64,000 nucleotides of DNA from Rhodococcus sp. W8901 (GCF_013348805.1 NZ_CP054690.1:5084001-5148000), one strand, 5' to 3'; positions 55,185 to 63,725 are shown, counted from the stretch's first letter. Numbers and translations are program-made. The notes: generated by a model not told the origin, from the letters alone.

Positions 55185-55520
55185 TCAACAACAAAACGGC
55201 CCTGGTCTGATCGAGCCCCTGAGGCCGTACATCCGGCGAGCAGCGGTTCCGTCGGGCGTGCACACGGCGACCCGCCATGTGCACGCCCAGTGCTCGCCGG
55301 TCCGCCAATCGTCACCGGCACCATCCGCATCGGCCAGTCGTGCGACCGCCGCAGCGGATATCCAGGCATGCCCATCGACTGCCTCCCCCACCCATGCAGC
55401 CTCGAGAGCCTTTCCAACCCGAACGATCTCGTAGTCGGCCGGCGCACGCACCGCAAAGTCGGTGAAGGTGTCCCGATCCTCCAACAGGACCGCACCGAAC
55501 TCGTTTACCACCAATTGCAT
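55185..55520 (-). CDS. Hypothetical protein, 111 residues
   Basis: ATG at 55520 with GAGGAGCAGTC directly upstream, which makes it credible. Mixed strand/helix pattern (VVNEFGAVLLEDRDTFTDFA), three Cys in the last third, ending FCC. No known family, signal peptide or membrane segment. It lies between the acyl-CoA dehydrogenase gene and a divergent LLM oxidoreductase gene. Confidence 0.55.
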   Translation of the reverse strand: MQLVVNEFGAVLLEDRDTFTDFAVRAPADYEIVRVGKALEAAWVGEAVDGHAWISAAAVARLADADGAGDDWRTGEHWACTWRVAVCTPDGTAARRMYGLRGSIRPGPFCC

Positions 55521-55969
55521 GACTGCTCCTCAATCCTGAGTGTGCTGGGACGGCCGGGATTTTCCTGCCGAGGTTCGCTCGCGCCCGGGGTCCCACGACC
55601 GCCTCCGGCCGCGAGGCGCGACTCCCGGAGGGCCCCATGGGGACGATGCGTGCGCGACTCTAAGCCGACCTTGTTTCGAAACTCAAGTGGCGGAGCCAAC
55701 TTCAGCGGCCGGAGCGTTGTCCCGCGCCACGACGCACCCCAAACCCTCCAATCCGCTGCCCTTCGCCCTGCTATCCGCGACTCCCGGGACTGCGAGTCCG
55801 GTCGCCGAACATACCCCAACTCGAGAGTCCCAGCGTCCTAGCACCTTTCGGCGTCATCGACACGCGCGACCTTGCCCCCAAGATCTTCGCTGAAGGTCTT
55901 GACGTGACATAAAACTAAAACTAACGTCACTTTTACCTATTGTGCTGGCACCACTGGAAGGAACATCAC
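55521..55969. other. 449-base divergent intergenic region
   Basis: No gene is seen. The left part is GC-rich without a clear frame; the right end holds the AT-rich promoter of the LLM gene (55899-55927). Base composition drops sharply around 55905-55940 (runs of A and T), unusual for this genome. Confidence 0.5.
55899..55927 (+). promoter_or_regulatory. Promoter of the LLM/TetR unit
   Basis: TTGACG (55899-55904), 17-base spacer, TAACGT (55922-55927). The spacer contains ACTAAAACTAA direct repeats, and GTGAC / GTCAC flank the A/T-rich part as a 5-bp dyad, so the site may also be an operator for the TetR encoded downstream. Confidence 0.55.
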
Positions 55970-56971
55970 ATGGAACTGGGCGTCATGAGCCTCGGCGACC
56001 ACCTACCCAACCCGCACACGGGGATTCGCACTTCACAGGGCGAGCGTCTGCGCTCCATCGTCGACAGTTCGGTGGAAGCGGAGAGCTTGGGATTCTCCAT
56101 GATCGCGCTGGGAGAGCACCACTTCAACGACTACATCATCTCTTCACCGCAGCTCATGCTCGCTGCAATTGCCGAGCGCACCGAGCGGATCCGGCTGGCC
56201 ACTGCCGTGACCCTGCTGGCCACCTCGGACCCGGTCCGTGTGGCAGAGGATTTCGCAACGCTCGACCAGCTGTCCGGAGGTCGGGCCGAAATCGTCGTCG
56301 GACGCGGTATCAACCCCGAAACCTACGCGGCATTCGGTGGTCTGGACCCCAAGCAGGGCCACGCCATCATGAGCGAGAAGGTCCAACTGCTGGATCAGCT
56401 CTGGAACTCGAAGGAGCCCTTCGACTGGTCCGGCGAGTTCCGCGGACCGCTCGAGAACGTACAGCTCAAGCCCTCACCGCTCGCGAGCGCGCCCCGCTTG
56501 TGGATGGGCACCGGCACCACCGAGGAGTCCGTCCGACGCACGGCCGCACAAGGGCTGCCCCTGATGCTGCCGAGCATCTTTGCCCGCATCGACACCTGGG
56601 GCCCGCTCGTGAAGATCTACCGCGAGCTCATGGAGGAGCAGGGCAAGCAGGCGGTGGTCGGCTCCTGCAGCTACGTTCACGTCGCACCTGACAGCCAGAC
56701 CGCACGCGAGCAGTGGCGCCCCTACCTGACCGGGTATGTCACGTGGGCACGCCAACTGCTCGGCAACAAGTCCCCCGTGAACTACGAGGAACTGATCGAG
56801 GGAACGGCTATGTGCGGCAGCCCCGAAGAGGTTGTCGAGCGCATGAACACGTTCAAGGAGATCATCGATCCCGACGTCCACCTGGCGGTCTTCGACGTGG
56901 GTGGGCTCCCGCACGAGATGCTCATGGACACGATGGCGCTGTTCGCCGCCGAGGTCATGCCCAAGCTGTAA
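55970..56971 (+). CDS. LLM-class flavin-dependent oxidoreductase
   Basis: 333 residues from ATG 55970 with GGAAGGAAC upstream. Luciferase-like barrel: ESLGFSMIALGEHHFNDY, RIRLATAVTLLATSDPVRVA, DQLSGGRAEIVVGRG. It is of the LuxA-like group rather than the SsuD group of the gene at 36395. No flavin reductase adjoins it. The likely regulator follows at 57039. Confidence 0.85.
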   Translation: MELGVMSLGDHLPNPHTGIRTSQGERLRSIVDSSVEAESLGFSMIALGEHHFNDYIISSPQLMLAAIAERTERIRLATAVTLLATSDPVRVAEDFATLDQLSGGRAEIVVGRGINPETYAAFGGLDPKQGHAIMSEKVQLLDQLWNSKEPFDWSGEFRGPLENVQLKPSPLASAPRLWMGTGTTEESVRRTAAQGLPLMLPSIFARIDTWGPLVKIYRELMEEQGKQAVVGSCSYVHVAPDSQTAREQWRPYLTGYVTWARQLLGNKSPVNYEELIEGTAMCGSPEEVVERMNTFKEIIDPDVHLAVFDVGGLPHEMLMDTMALFAAEVMPKL

Positions 56972-57038
56972 GCGCATCCCCGTCAGCGATATCGATACAA
57001 ACCAGGACTGCAGCGACAAGATCGAAGGGGCCATCAAG

Positions 57039-57665
57039 GTGCACACAACGAGTACCGGGCACCAGAGCGTGGGCACGAAGGGGCAGCAGACCGCACAGCT
57101 CATCAAGACCGCTGCACGCACCGTCTTCAAGCGCGACGGCTATCTCAATGCCAGGATGACCGATATCGCTGACGAGGCCGGCAAGTCTCCGGCCACGCTC
57201 TACAACTACTTCGACAACAAGCGGGAGATCCTCCACGCGATGTTGGAGGACTTCTTGAGCCGCGTCCTCGATCAGGGGAACCCTGATCCGCAGGGCGTGT
57301 ACACCTCGGAATCACTGAGATCGGCCATCGCCGTGTTCTGGCGCACCTACACCGAGTTCCTTCCTGAATTGGTCGGAATCACGCACGCTGCGTCGGTCGA
57401 GGACGAGTTCCTGCAAGCATGGATGCAGATTCGTGAGGTAGGCGTCAAGCAGATTGCCGGACGAGTCAAAGTGCTTCAGCGACAAGGGCTAGTGGATCCG
57501 AAGCTGGATCCGTACGTCGCCGCATCAGCGCTCTCCTCCATGCTCGAACACAGTTGTTATCTGTGGCTGGGCATGGATGCAGGAGGGATTGGGCGACCTG
57601 GGTCGGATGACGAGGCGATCGGCACCCTCACCTACCTGTGGTCGCGTGCGCTGGGAATCGAATGA
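57039..57665 (+). CDS. TetR-family regulator
   Basis: 208 residues from a GTG with GAAGGGG upstream. HTH in MTDIADEAGKSPATLYNYFD followed by NKREIL (about 38-62). C-terminal domain with the usual long helices. 67 bases after the LLM gene on the same strand, so autoregulation through the 55.9 kb promoter is likely. Confidence 0.85.
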   Translation: MHTTSTGHQSVGTKGQQTAQLIKTAARTVFKRDGYLNARMTDIADEAGKSPATLYNYFDNKREILHAMLEDFLSRVLDQGNPDPQGVYTSESLRSAIAVFWRTYTEFLPELVGITHAASVEDEFLQAWMQIREVGVKQIAGRVKVLQRQGLVDPKLDPYVAASALSSMLEHSCYLWLGMDAGGIGRPGSDDEAIGTLTYLWSRALGIE

Positions 57666-57672
57666 CCTGAGC

Positions 57673-57708
57673 ACGAATGAGCGCCGGTGAACACCGGCGC
57701 TCATTCGT
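57673..57708. terminator. Perfect convergent terminator
   Basis: ACGAATGAGCGCCGGTG (57673-57689) and CACCGGCGCTCATTCGT (57692-57708) form a 17-bp perfect stem between the TetR gene (+) and the SnoaL-like gene (-). Confidence 0.85.
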
Positions 57709-57731
57709 TGCACGTCAAAGCAATACGACAA

Positions 57732-58832
57732 TCAGTTCAGCAGCGAAGCTATCACCGGAAGTGATGCGTCGGCATCTCCACGCTGGCCTCGCATGCTCGA
57801 CGGGGTTTGAGCCAACGAGCCTTCCGCGACGCCGTGGTCATGACGCCACTCGACAAAGGTTCGGTGCTCGACCATGCGCCAGCGACCGTCACGGCGCTCG
57901 AATCGATCGATGTATCGACCACCTGCAACGCCCTCGTAATCCTCACTTCGTCCGTCCCAGAAAGTAGTTGAGGGAGCAGTCGGCGGAACTCGGTGATAGG
58001 CGGTGACGTAGGTTTCCACTTCGGCGACGTCACCGTCGAAGGAAAACAGCATGTTGCCCGTCTGATGATGGGTCCGCTCGAGGGAGCCCATCGACACCCG
58101 GGCGTTCTCCACCATCTTCTGCCAAGGCAGCTCGTTTCCGATGAAGACAGTTTTCCCGTCCTCATGGAATACGCTCGCCATCAGTTCCCATCGGTTCCGA
58201 TCCACTGCGTGGCAGAAGCGGTTGACAACATCGGCGATTTCCGCGCGGTCGACAAGCCGACCGGCGTCTACTCGACCGAGATCGTTTGTGCGCCAAGCCT
58301 CTACGACCGATCCCGAGATGCCGTCCTCTCGCTGTCCCCTCGCCTGCCCCGAGACAGCGGCAAGGCCGCCTTCTCGCGATGGACGGTGATTGCGCCACTC
58401 CGTGAGCAGGCGCCGGTCCGCAATCCGCCAGCGACCGTCGCGGAGTTCGAATCGGTCGATATAGCGAGCGCCGAGCATGACTTCGTACGCCTCACCCGTG
58501 CCACCGAAACCACCACCGACAGGCGCATCATGCGGAATGGCATGGAATGCCGTCACATACGTTTCGACGTGCGCGACGCTCCCCTCGAAAGCAATCATGA
58601 TGTTGCCGACCTGGTGGTGCGTCGCCTCGACCGGCTCGAGAAGTGCGGAGCCTTGTGCGACGAATTCGCGCCAGCTTCCGCCGATCGATGACAATCGGCA
58701 GGTTGCGTCCTCGTGGAAAACCGAGTCCATCAACCACCAACGCCGACGATCCGTCGCATGGCAGTACCGATGGATGACATCTTCGATTTCGGCTCGGGCA
58801 GCTACTGATTCGAGTGTGTACGCAGTACTCAT
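57732..58832 (-). CDS. Tandem SnoaL-like (NTF2-fold) protein
   Basis: 366 residues from ATG 58832. Two NTF2-like domains in one chain, each with the same order of motifs: EIEDVIHRYCHATDRRRW / EIADVVNRFCHAVDRNRW, then SVFHEDA / SVFHEDG, THHQVGNIMIAF / THHQTGNMLFSF, VETYVTAFH / VETYVTAYH and YIDRFELRDGRWRI / YIDRFERRDGRWRM. Domain 1 spans about 8-150, domain 2 about 190-330. Single-domain relatives are dehydratases or isomerases of polyketide and steroid-like substrates, usually oligomers. Both copies keep the Tyr/His/Asp-type pocket residues. Confidence 0.85.
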   Translation of the reverse strand: MSTAYTLESVAARAEIEDVIHRYCHATDRRRWWLMDSVFHEDATCRLSSIGGSWREFVAQGSALLEPVEATHHQVGNIMIAFEGSVAHVETYVTAFHAIPHDAPVGGGFGGTGEAYEVMLGARYIDRFELRDGRWRIADRRLLTEWRNHRPSREGGLAAVSGQARGQREDGISGSVVEAWRTNDLGRVDAGRLVDRAEIADVVNRFCHAVDRNRWELMASVFHEDGKTVFIGNELPWQKMVENARVSMGSLERTHHQTGNMLFSFDGDVAEVETYVTAYHRVPPTAPSTTFWDGRSEDYEGVAGGRYIDRFERRDGRWRMVEHRTFVEWRHDHGVAEGSLAQTPSSMRGQRGDADASLPVIASLLN

Positions 58833-58848
58833 GTATCTCTGTCCCCTC

Positions 58849-59706
58849 CTACGCTTCGGCGGGCACGTTTGCCGGCAGATCACACGAAGCAGTGCCGTCG
58901 TCATTGAGGACACACACCGGGCAGTCTTCCTGATCGGCGCCGAGCGCGCCGTCCGCCGCCTGAACCATCTCGGCGAAGAGTTCCTGACGCTCCGATCGCG
59001 GCACCCGCGGATCCCGCGCCGGGCGCAAACCGAGCTCGATCAGCGTCTCGAGCTGGCGGTAGCCGGCCATCGTCGGGTCCACGATGGGGACGCTCGAGCG
59101 GGCAGCGAGGATCTCGGCGACCGGGCTCATGCAGTTGCACCCCAGGATGACCGACTTGGCGCCGTCCTGCACTGCGAGTTCGATCTCGGCCAGGATGCGC
59201 TCGATAATGTCCTCGCGTCCGGCCTTCATCTGGGTGAGGAAGTTGTCTTCATCAGCCAGAGTGCTCTGCTCAGCGTGGGTTGAGACGTAGCGTACCGAGA
59301 TACACTGCCGTCCAACAGGGTTATCGCGCAGTAGACGCTCGTAGACGAAGTCCATCGTCTCCGGCCAGATCGTGACGATGCTGAACTTCTCGCCGAGAGC
59401 CGCTGCTGCCAGCAGGCTTGCCTCACCGCTACCGACCACCGGGATATCGGAGGCGGCGCGCGCTGCTGCCAGACCGTAGTCCGGAACCCCGCCGATCAGA
59501 ACTCCGGCGCACCCGTCGCGAGCGGCCCGCATTGCAGCCTCCGCGTAGACGACATCGGAGAGCAGGAGGTCGACCGCGTCGATCGGCGCCACTCGGATCT
59601 CCGTGTACACCGACTCGACGGAGTACCCGGGCGCGATCAGGCGATCGGGAACCGGGCTCTTCTGCTGGCCGGTATTCATTTCGAGATATGCGATCCGCTT
59701 GGTCAA
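58849..59706 (-). CDS. Asp/Glu racemase-fold enzyme (hydantoin racemase / arylmalonate decarboxylase group)
   Basis: 285 residues. The second-half catalytic Cys is present in VILGCNCMSPVAEIL, but the first-half Cys expected before DxGL is missing (GVLIGGVPDYGLAA). Two-Cys enzymes are racemases or isomerases; one-Cys members include arylmalonate decarboxylase. An extra C-terminal segment has CPVC and a further Cys (EDCPVCVLNDDGTASC). 16 bases after the SnoaL-like gene's start region and on the same strand upstream of it, so they are likely cotranscribed. Confidence 0.7.
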   Translation of the reverse strand: MTKRIAYLEMNTGQQKSPVPDRLIAPGYSVESVYTEIRVAPIDAVDLLLSDVVYAEAAMRAARDGCAGVLIGGVPDYGLAAARAASDIPVVGSGEASLLAAAALGEKFSIVTIWPETMDFVYERLLRDNPVGRQCISVRYVSTHAEQSTLADEDNFLTQMKAGREDIIERILAEIELAVQDGAKSVILGCNCMSPVAEILAARSSVPIVDPTMAGYRQLETLIELGLRPARDPRVPRSERQELFAEMVQAADGALGADQEDCPVCVLNDDGTASCDLPANVPAEA

Positions 59707-59851
59707 CTGAGCCTGCCTGACTTCGAGGTGATTCGAGCCACTTCCAGCGACTCCTGTGAGGAGGCTATCAGAAGGTGTTTCTACGACGAAGAAGAAGAAT
59801 CCCTATCTCGAAAGGCCGGAAAGACTTGTACAACACACAGATACAGCAAAT

Positions 59852-59882
59852 CCCGAGCAGTGCGACAATCGCACTGCTCGGG
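59852..59882 (-). terminator. Terminator after the acyl-CoA synthetase gene
   Basis: CCCGAGCAGTGCGA (59852-59865) pairs perfectly with TCGCACTGCTCGGG (59869-59882) over a 3-base loop, 14 bases downstream of the synthetase stop on the minus strand. Confidence 0.85.
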
Positions 59883-59895
59883 CCTGAAGACAGAA

Positions 59896-61554
59896 CTACG
59901 CGCCTCGGTAGAGGTCCCCGTGCTGAACGCGCATGACCTTCTTGTCAAGCTTTCCGACACTCGTACGCGGAAGCGCGTCGACGTACAGAATCGTGTCAGG
60001 GACTTGCCATTTGGCGAACGCACCCTGAAGCAACTCGTGGATCTCGGCGAGCGGAACTTCCTCGCCGTCCGTGGTCACCATGATCACGACCGGACGTTCC
60101 TGCCATTTCGGGTGCTCGACACCGATCACCGCCGCCTCAGCCACCCGAGGATGGGCAATGATCGCGTTTTCCATGTCGATCGACGAAATCCATTCGCCGC
60201 CACTCTTGATGACATCCTTGAGCCGGTCCGCGAGCTTGAGGTAGCCATTCTGATCGATGGTCCCGATATCGCCGCTGCGCCAGTAACCGTCGAGGAACCT
60301 GTCGGCGTCGTCATCAAGCATGTGGTACCGCGCGGTAATCCACGGTCCCCGCAGCAGGACCTCGCCCTTACTGTTGCCGTCGTGCGGCAAGTCGTTGCCC
60401 TCCGGATCTACGATCCGCACATCGACACCGCCCGCGGGAAGACCCTGATAGCGCTTGATGCTCCACCATTCGTCTTCCGTCACCTTGCCCTGCAAGGTCA
60501 CCTTGCGGCCGTAGTTGACGAAAGCCATCGGCGCAGTCTCGGTAGCCCCGTACGCATGGATGAAATCGGCACCGGTCAAGTCGTAGAACCCACGCATGAG
60601 CGAGAGCGCGGGCTCGGTGGCGCCGGACAGCAGCCGGGTGCGACTGAAGTCCGGTTTGACGTCGAGCGTCTCGATGTAGTCGAGCATCGGCTGGAAGATC
60701 GCCGGGGCGCCGTTCGCGACCGTGACGTTCTCGGCGATCATCACGTCTGCCAGCATGTCCGTGTCCTGTGCCGAATAGCGGCCGGGCAGAACAATCTTGG
60801 CCGCGACGTAGACGGCAGACTGCGGAAGACCCCAGGACTGACTGTGGAACATCGGCGTGATCAGCATGACCGCGTCGGAGGCGCTCATCGCGTAAGACGA
60901 GGCCTGCGTCAGGGTGTGCAGGTAGATCGCTCGATGCGAGTAGTACACGCCCTTCGGCCGGCCGGTGGTGCCAGTCGTGTAGCAGGCGCTGTAGGCGGAG
61001 CTCTCGTCGATCATCGGCCAGTCGATCTCCGGGGACGCCTTCGCCACCAGGTCCTCGAAATGACGGACGTTCGGCAACGTGGTGGTGATCTCCGAGAGGG
61101 GCCTGTCGGACATCACCACCCAGGTGACCTCCGGCGCAAACGGCGCCACCGACTCAGCGACGCTCAGCAGGCTCTCGTCCACCAGGACGACAGACGCGCC
61201 ACCGTGGGTGGCGACATACCCCACGTCCTCGGGCGCCAGGCGCAGGTTCATCTGCAGCATCACCGCTCCGGTGCCCGGGATGGCCCAGTAGAGCTCGAAA
61301 TGCCGCTTACTGTTCCAGTCCAGGATCCCCACCACATCACCGGGTTTCACGCCCAGGCCGGTCAGGGCGTTGGCAATCCGCTTGATGCGCGCGTAGGCGT
61401 CGGCGTAGGTGTAGCGGTCCCATCCCCCGTCGCCGGTGCGATAGACGATCTCGCGCTCCGGGTAGTTGCGGGCCGAATGACGGATCAGCGTGGTCGTGTT
61501 GAGCTGATACGAGTCGTCGTTCGTCGACGGGTGCCCCTTGACAATCGCGGTCAT
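59896..61554 (-). CDS. Fatty-acyl/aryl-CoA synthetase (AMP-forming)
   Basis: 552 residues from ATG 61554 with GAGGAGCGCGCA upstream; an earlier in-frame start was rejected. AMP-binding motifs YTTGTTGRPKGVYYSH, HAYGATETAP, YWRSGDIG and the catalytic Lys in RTSVGKLDKKVMR. Resembles medium-chain FadD enzymes. It would activate the acid that feeds the beta-oxidation genes. Confidence 0.92.
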   Translation of the reverse strand: MTAIVKGHPSTNDDSYQLNTTTLIRHSARNYPEREIVYRTGDGGWDRYTYADAYARIKRIANALTGLGVKPGDVVGILDWNSKRHFELYWAIPGTGAVMLQMNLRLAPEDVGYVATHGGASVVLVDESLLSVAESVAPFAPEVTWVVMSDRPLSEITTTLPNVRHFEDLVAKASPEIDWPMIDESSAYSACYTTGTTGRPKGVYYSHRAIYLHTLTQASSYAMSASDAVMLITPMFHSQSWGLPQSAVYVAAKIVLPGRYSAQDTDMLADVMIAENVTVANGAPAIFQPMLDYIETLDVKPDFSRTRLLSGATEPALSLMRGFYDLTGADFIHAYGATETAPMAFVNYGRKVTLQGKVTEDEWWSIKRYQGLPAGGVDVRIVDPEGNDLPHDGNSKGEVLLRGPWITARYHMLDDDADRFLDGYWRSGDIGTIDQNGYLKLADRLKDVIKSGGEWISSIDMENAIIAHPRVAEAAVIGVEHPKWQERPVVIMVTTDGEEVPLAEIHELLQGAFAKWQVPDTILYVDALPRTSVGKLDKKVMRVQHGDLYRGA

Positions 61555-61865
61555 TGCGCGCTCCTCAGATCCGGTTGTCCTACTGGTGCTGCTCGCGCCC
61601 ACCGACGACGCCTAGGGCCCTGCCCACGATGCGGGATTCACGCACCTGCACTGGCACCCTGGGCTTTGATACTCCGTGGGACTGACCACCCAGACACCGC
61701 ATTATTCTGCATGGCAGAGCAACTCTCTTATCCAGAGTTGCACAGGCCAACAATGCAAGTCAAGACACGAAGGTCGAAAGCTGAAGCCGCCCGGAAGCCC
61801 TCAACCATCCGACACTGCGTGGAGAGTTGCAGCGTGGAGCCGACGAATCGTCTCGCATTGCTTCG
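61555..61865. other. 311-base control region upstream of the acyl-CoA synthetase
   Basis: No gene is seen. It contains the inverted repeat at 61719-61741 and a plausible minus-strand promoter around it (TTGTTG, 17 bases, TAAGAG). The XRE-TetR gene ends just upstream on the same strand. Confidence 0.45.
61719..61741 (-). promoter_or_regulatory. Operator-like inverted repeat upstream of acyl-CoA synthetase
   Basis: GCAACTCT (61719-61726), 7-base spacer, AGAGTTGC (61734-61741): a perfect 23-base dyad overlapping the candidate -10 region. It differs from the TTAGCGATCG family, so a different regulator is implied. Confidence 0.5.
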
Positions 61866-62717
61866 TCAGTCCCGCGAACGCGAAAGACCCGACGGGCCGG
61901 CGCCGGCCATGGCCAGCGCAAGGTCCGTGTACTCCCGTGCAATCTCGTGCGGCGGCGGACTGACGCCAGGCGTGTACCAATCGGCCACGGCAACGCACAT
62001 CGTGACGATCGCAGTGGCGGTCGATGACGCCGGCACGGTTCCGACCCGCCCTGCATGACGGCAGGCCTCCACTGCTGCCTGCACAATGCCCCGGACCTGC
62101 AGCCGTGCCTGGAGGTGCAGCGATCGGCCGGACTCGTCGAGCGACCGCAACTCAGTGGACGCAAGCACCGCCGAGGCCTGGCGGTACGTGTGGAAAAGGA
62201 TCACGCACTCGACCAGGTTCGCCAACCGTTCAGCGGGTGAATCCGCGTCGGCGTCTGCAGCCACGCATCGGCTTATCAGCTCGGCCATCGCGCCTTGCAG
62301 CAATTCAGTGAGCAGAACGTCCTTGCTCTCCACGTGGTAGTAGACGCCGGCCATCGACAAGCCGCACCGGTCGGCGATCATCCTGACGGTGGCAGCGTGG
62401 TAGCCGACCTCCACAAAGACATCCAGCGCCGTTCGAAAGACCGGAGGGAGGTCCAGCGGCTCGAAGTCTCGCCAGTCGTCGAACCGTGGGCCGGCGGGCT
62501 CGGGCGGACGCAGATCCAGCGGCACCCCGAGCGCGGCCGAGAGAGCCTGCAAGCGCTCGTGACCCGGCAGGCTCTTCCCGTTCTCGAACTCACTCAGAGA
62601 TGACGGGCTCATCCCGACCAGCTGAGCAAGCTGCCGGAGCCCGACCTCGCGCTCGATACGCGCCGCGCGAATCCTGGCGCCCAGCCCTTCCCCACCGATT
62701 CGTCCCGACCGCTCCAT
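61866..62717 (-). CDS. XRE-HTH / TetR fusion regulator
   Basis: 283 residues from ATG 62717. Residues about 12-70 form an XRE/Cro-type HTH (LGARIRAARIEREVGLRQLA, QLVGMSPSSLSEFENGKSLP); residues about 90-140 form a second, TetR-type HTH (FVEVGYHAATVRMIADRCGL, SMAGVYYHVESKDVL), followed by a TetR effector domain. Two DNA-binding domains in one chain could read composite sites. It lies between an SDR remnant and the acyl-CoA synthetase. Confidence 0.85.
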   Translation of the reverse strand: MERSGRIGGEGLGARIRAARIEREVGLRQLAQLVGMSPSSLSEFENGKSLPGHERLQALSAALGVPLDLRPPEPAGPRFDDWRDFEPLDLPPVFRTALDVFVEVGYHAATVRMIADRCGLSMAGVYYHVESKDVLLTELLQGAMAELISRCVAADADADSPAERLANLVECVILFHTYRQASAVLASTELRSLDESGRSLHLQARLQVRGIVQAAVEACRHAGRVGTVPASSTATAIVTMCVAVADWYTPGVSPPPHEIAREYTDLALAMAGAGPSGLSRSRD

Positions 62718-62746
62718 GAGCACCACGGTATCCCGCCGTCGCGCGA

Positions 62747-62904
62747 TCACCCGGCTGGACGACCACCATCCACAACGACGGTCCGTCCGGTCATGTACGC
62801 CGCATCGTCGCTCGCGACGAAAGCACTGCCGTCCCGCGGCCGATGCCGGATCCGGCGCCCGTGACGATTACAGATTTGGCCTCAAAACGGCTACGACCAG
62901 CCAC
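62747..62904 (-). pseudogene. SDR dehydrogenase remnant with large internal deletion
   Basis: A GTG at 62904 with GGAGAGGGTGTCGGA upstream starts VAGRSRFEAKSVIVTGAGSG then IGRG, the NAD-binding start of an SDR. Within 30 bases the sequence jumps to the C-terminal end of an SDR in another frame (FVASDDAAYMTGRTVVVDGG then RPAG and stop at 62747-62749). About 180-190 codons, including the YxxxK site, are missing. The two ends fit one parent gene that preceded the XRE-TetR gene by 29 bases. Confidence 0.8.
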
Positions 62905-63293
62905 TCCGACACCCTCTCCGACGCGCCAATTCTGTCAAGCAGAAGCAATCTCTGCCACGGCAGCGGCGCATGCCGAATGGATCGTCGTCAATAGCATGGT
63001 CACCCATCCGTTCGAAACTTAGCGATCGATAGGTCTTGACGAACCAAACGGACGGCAATACGGTCTTCGTGAGACATCCGAGCGATGCGTGTCACAGGAC
63101 AAGGCGAGTGCGAGCCGGCGGCCGCAGGACCCAGGAGTGGGACCACCTGCGCGCCGTCGATCCACTTCCTCAACCAAGGCGCCATCGTGCTCGAGTACGT
63201 AGCCCGGACCCGCAAGTTGCGCAACGCCAACATCTCTCATGCACCCGTAAGCAAGCTCAGTGCCACCTACGGCGCCTAGTCAGGAGTACTCCA
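62905..63293. other. 389-base region with operator copy 3
   Basis: Holds the operator-like motif at 63019 and a TTGACG just after it (63036-63041). A plus frame 63085-63279 (65 codons) and minus frames over it lack ribosome binding sites and known motifs; I do not call them. This may be decayed sequence between the SDR scar and the NTF2-like gene. Confidence 0.45.
63019..63032. promoter_or_regulatory. Operator-like motif, copy 3 (TTAGCGATCGATAG)
   Basis: AACTTAGCGATCGATAGGT, sharing 12 of 14 core bases with copy 2. A TTGACG hexamer begins four bases after it, placing it next to the -35 of a plus-strand promoter. Confidence 0.65.
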
Positions 63294-63662
63294 ATGAGCG
63301 ACATCCTCGAGTTCGCAGACCAGTTCTTCAACGCCGTCTCGGACGGCGACATCGACGCGGTGGCCGGCTTCTACCGCGACGACGTGACCGTCTGGCACAA
63401 CTTCGACAACCTCGACCAGTCCCGTGAGGACAACCTCGCAACCCTCGCGGGAATCTCCGGCCGCTATGACGACTTCGGCTACGAGGACATCCGCCACACC
63501 GCCCTCGAGGACGGTTTCCTCCGTCAGCACGTCATCAAGGCCACGATCGGGAAGAAGACCGTGAACGTCCCCGCGGTCCTGCGCGTGTACGTCGAGAGCG
63601 GCAAGATCCACCGCATCGAGGAGTACTTCGACCGCGGCCAGCTCAGCGCCGTGTTCGGCTGA
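63294..63662 (+). CDS. SnoaL/NTF2-like protein
   Basis: 122 residues, ATG with CAGGAGTACTCC upstream. Single NTF2-like domain: EFADQFFNAVSDGDIDAVAG, YRDDVTVWHNFDNLDQSRED and YVESGKIHRIEEYFDRGQL. This form (WHNFD, EEYFD) resembles the small ketosteroid-isomerase-like proteins of steroid and terpenoid clusters. Catalysis unproven. Confidence 0.85.
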   Translation: MSDILEFADQFFNAVSDGDIDAVAGFYRDDVTVWHNFDNLDQSREDNLATLAGISGRYDDFGYEDIRHTALEDGFLRQHVIKATIGKKTVNVPAVLRVYVESGKIHRIEEYFDRGQLSAVFG

Positions 63663-63711
63663 CCCGACCCGCGCCCCGGCGCCGGGCGCCACGACGACCA
63701 CCGTTCGCAAC

Positions 63712-63725
63712 TTAGCGATCGATCG
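63712..63725. promoter_or_regulatory. Operator-like motif, copy 4 (TTAGCGATCGATCG)
   Basis: AACTTAGCGATCGATCGATATTGACT: the motif runs directly into a -35-like TTGACT (63729-63734), the same geometry as copy 3. It lies between the NTF2-like gene and the VOC gene and would control the latter. Confidence 0.65.

Noticed and set aside
59728-62058. 776-codon plus frame opposite the acyl-CoA synthetase
   Set aside because: Antisense shadow of a gene with complete AMP-binding motifs.
63085-63279. 65-codon plus frame before the NTF2-like gene
   Set aside because: No ribosome binding site or recognisable motif; equally open frames exist on the other strand.
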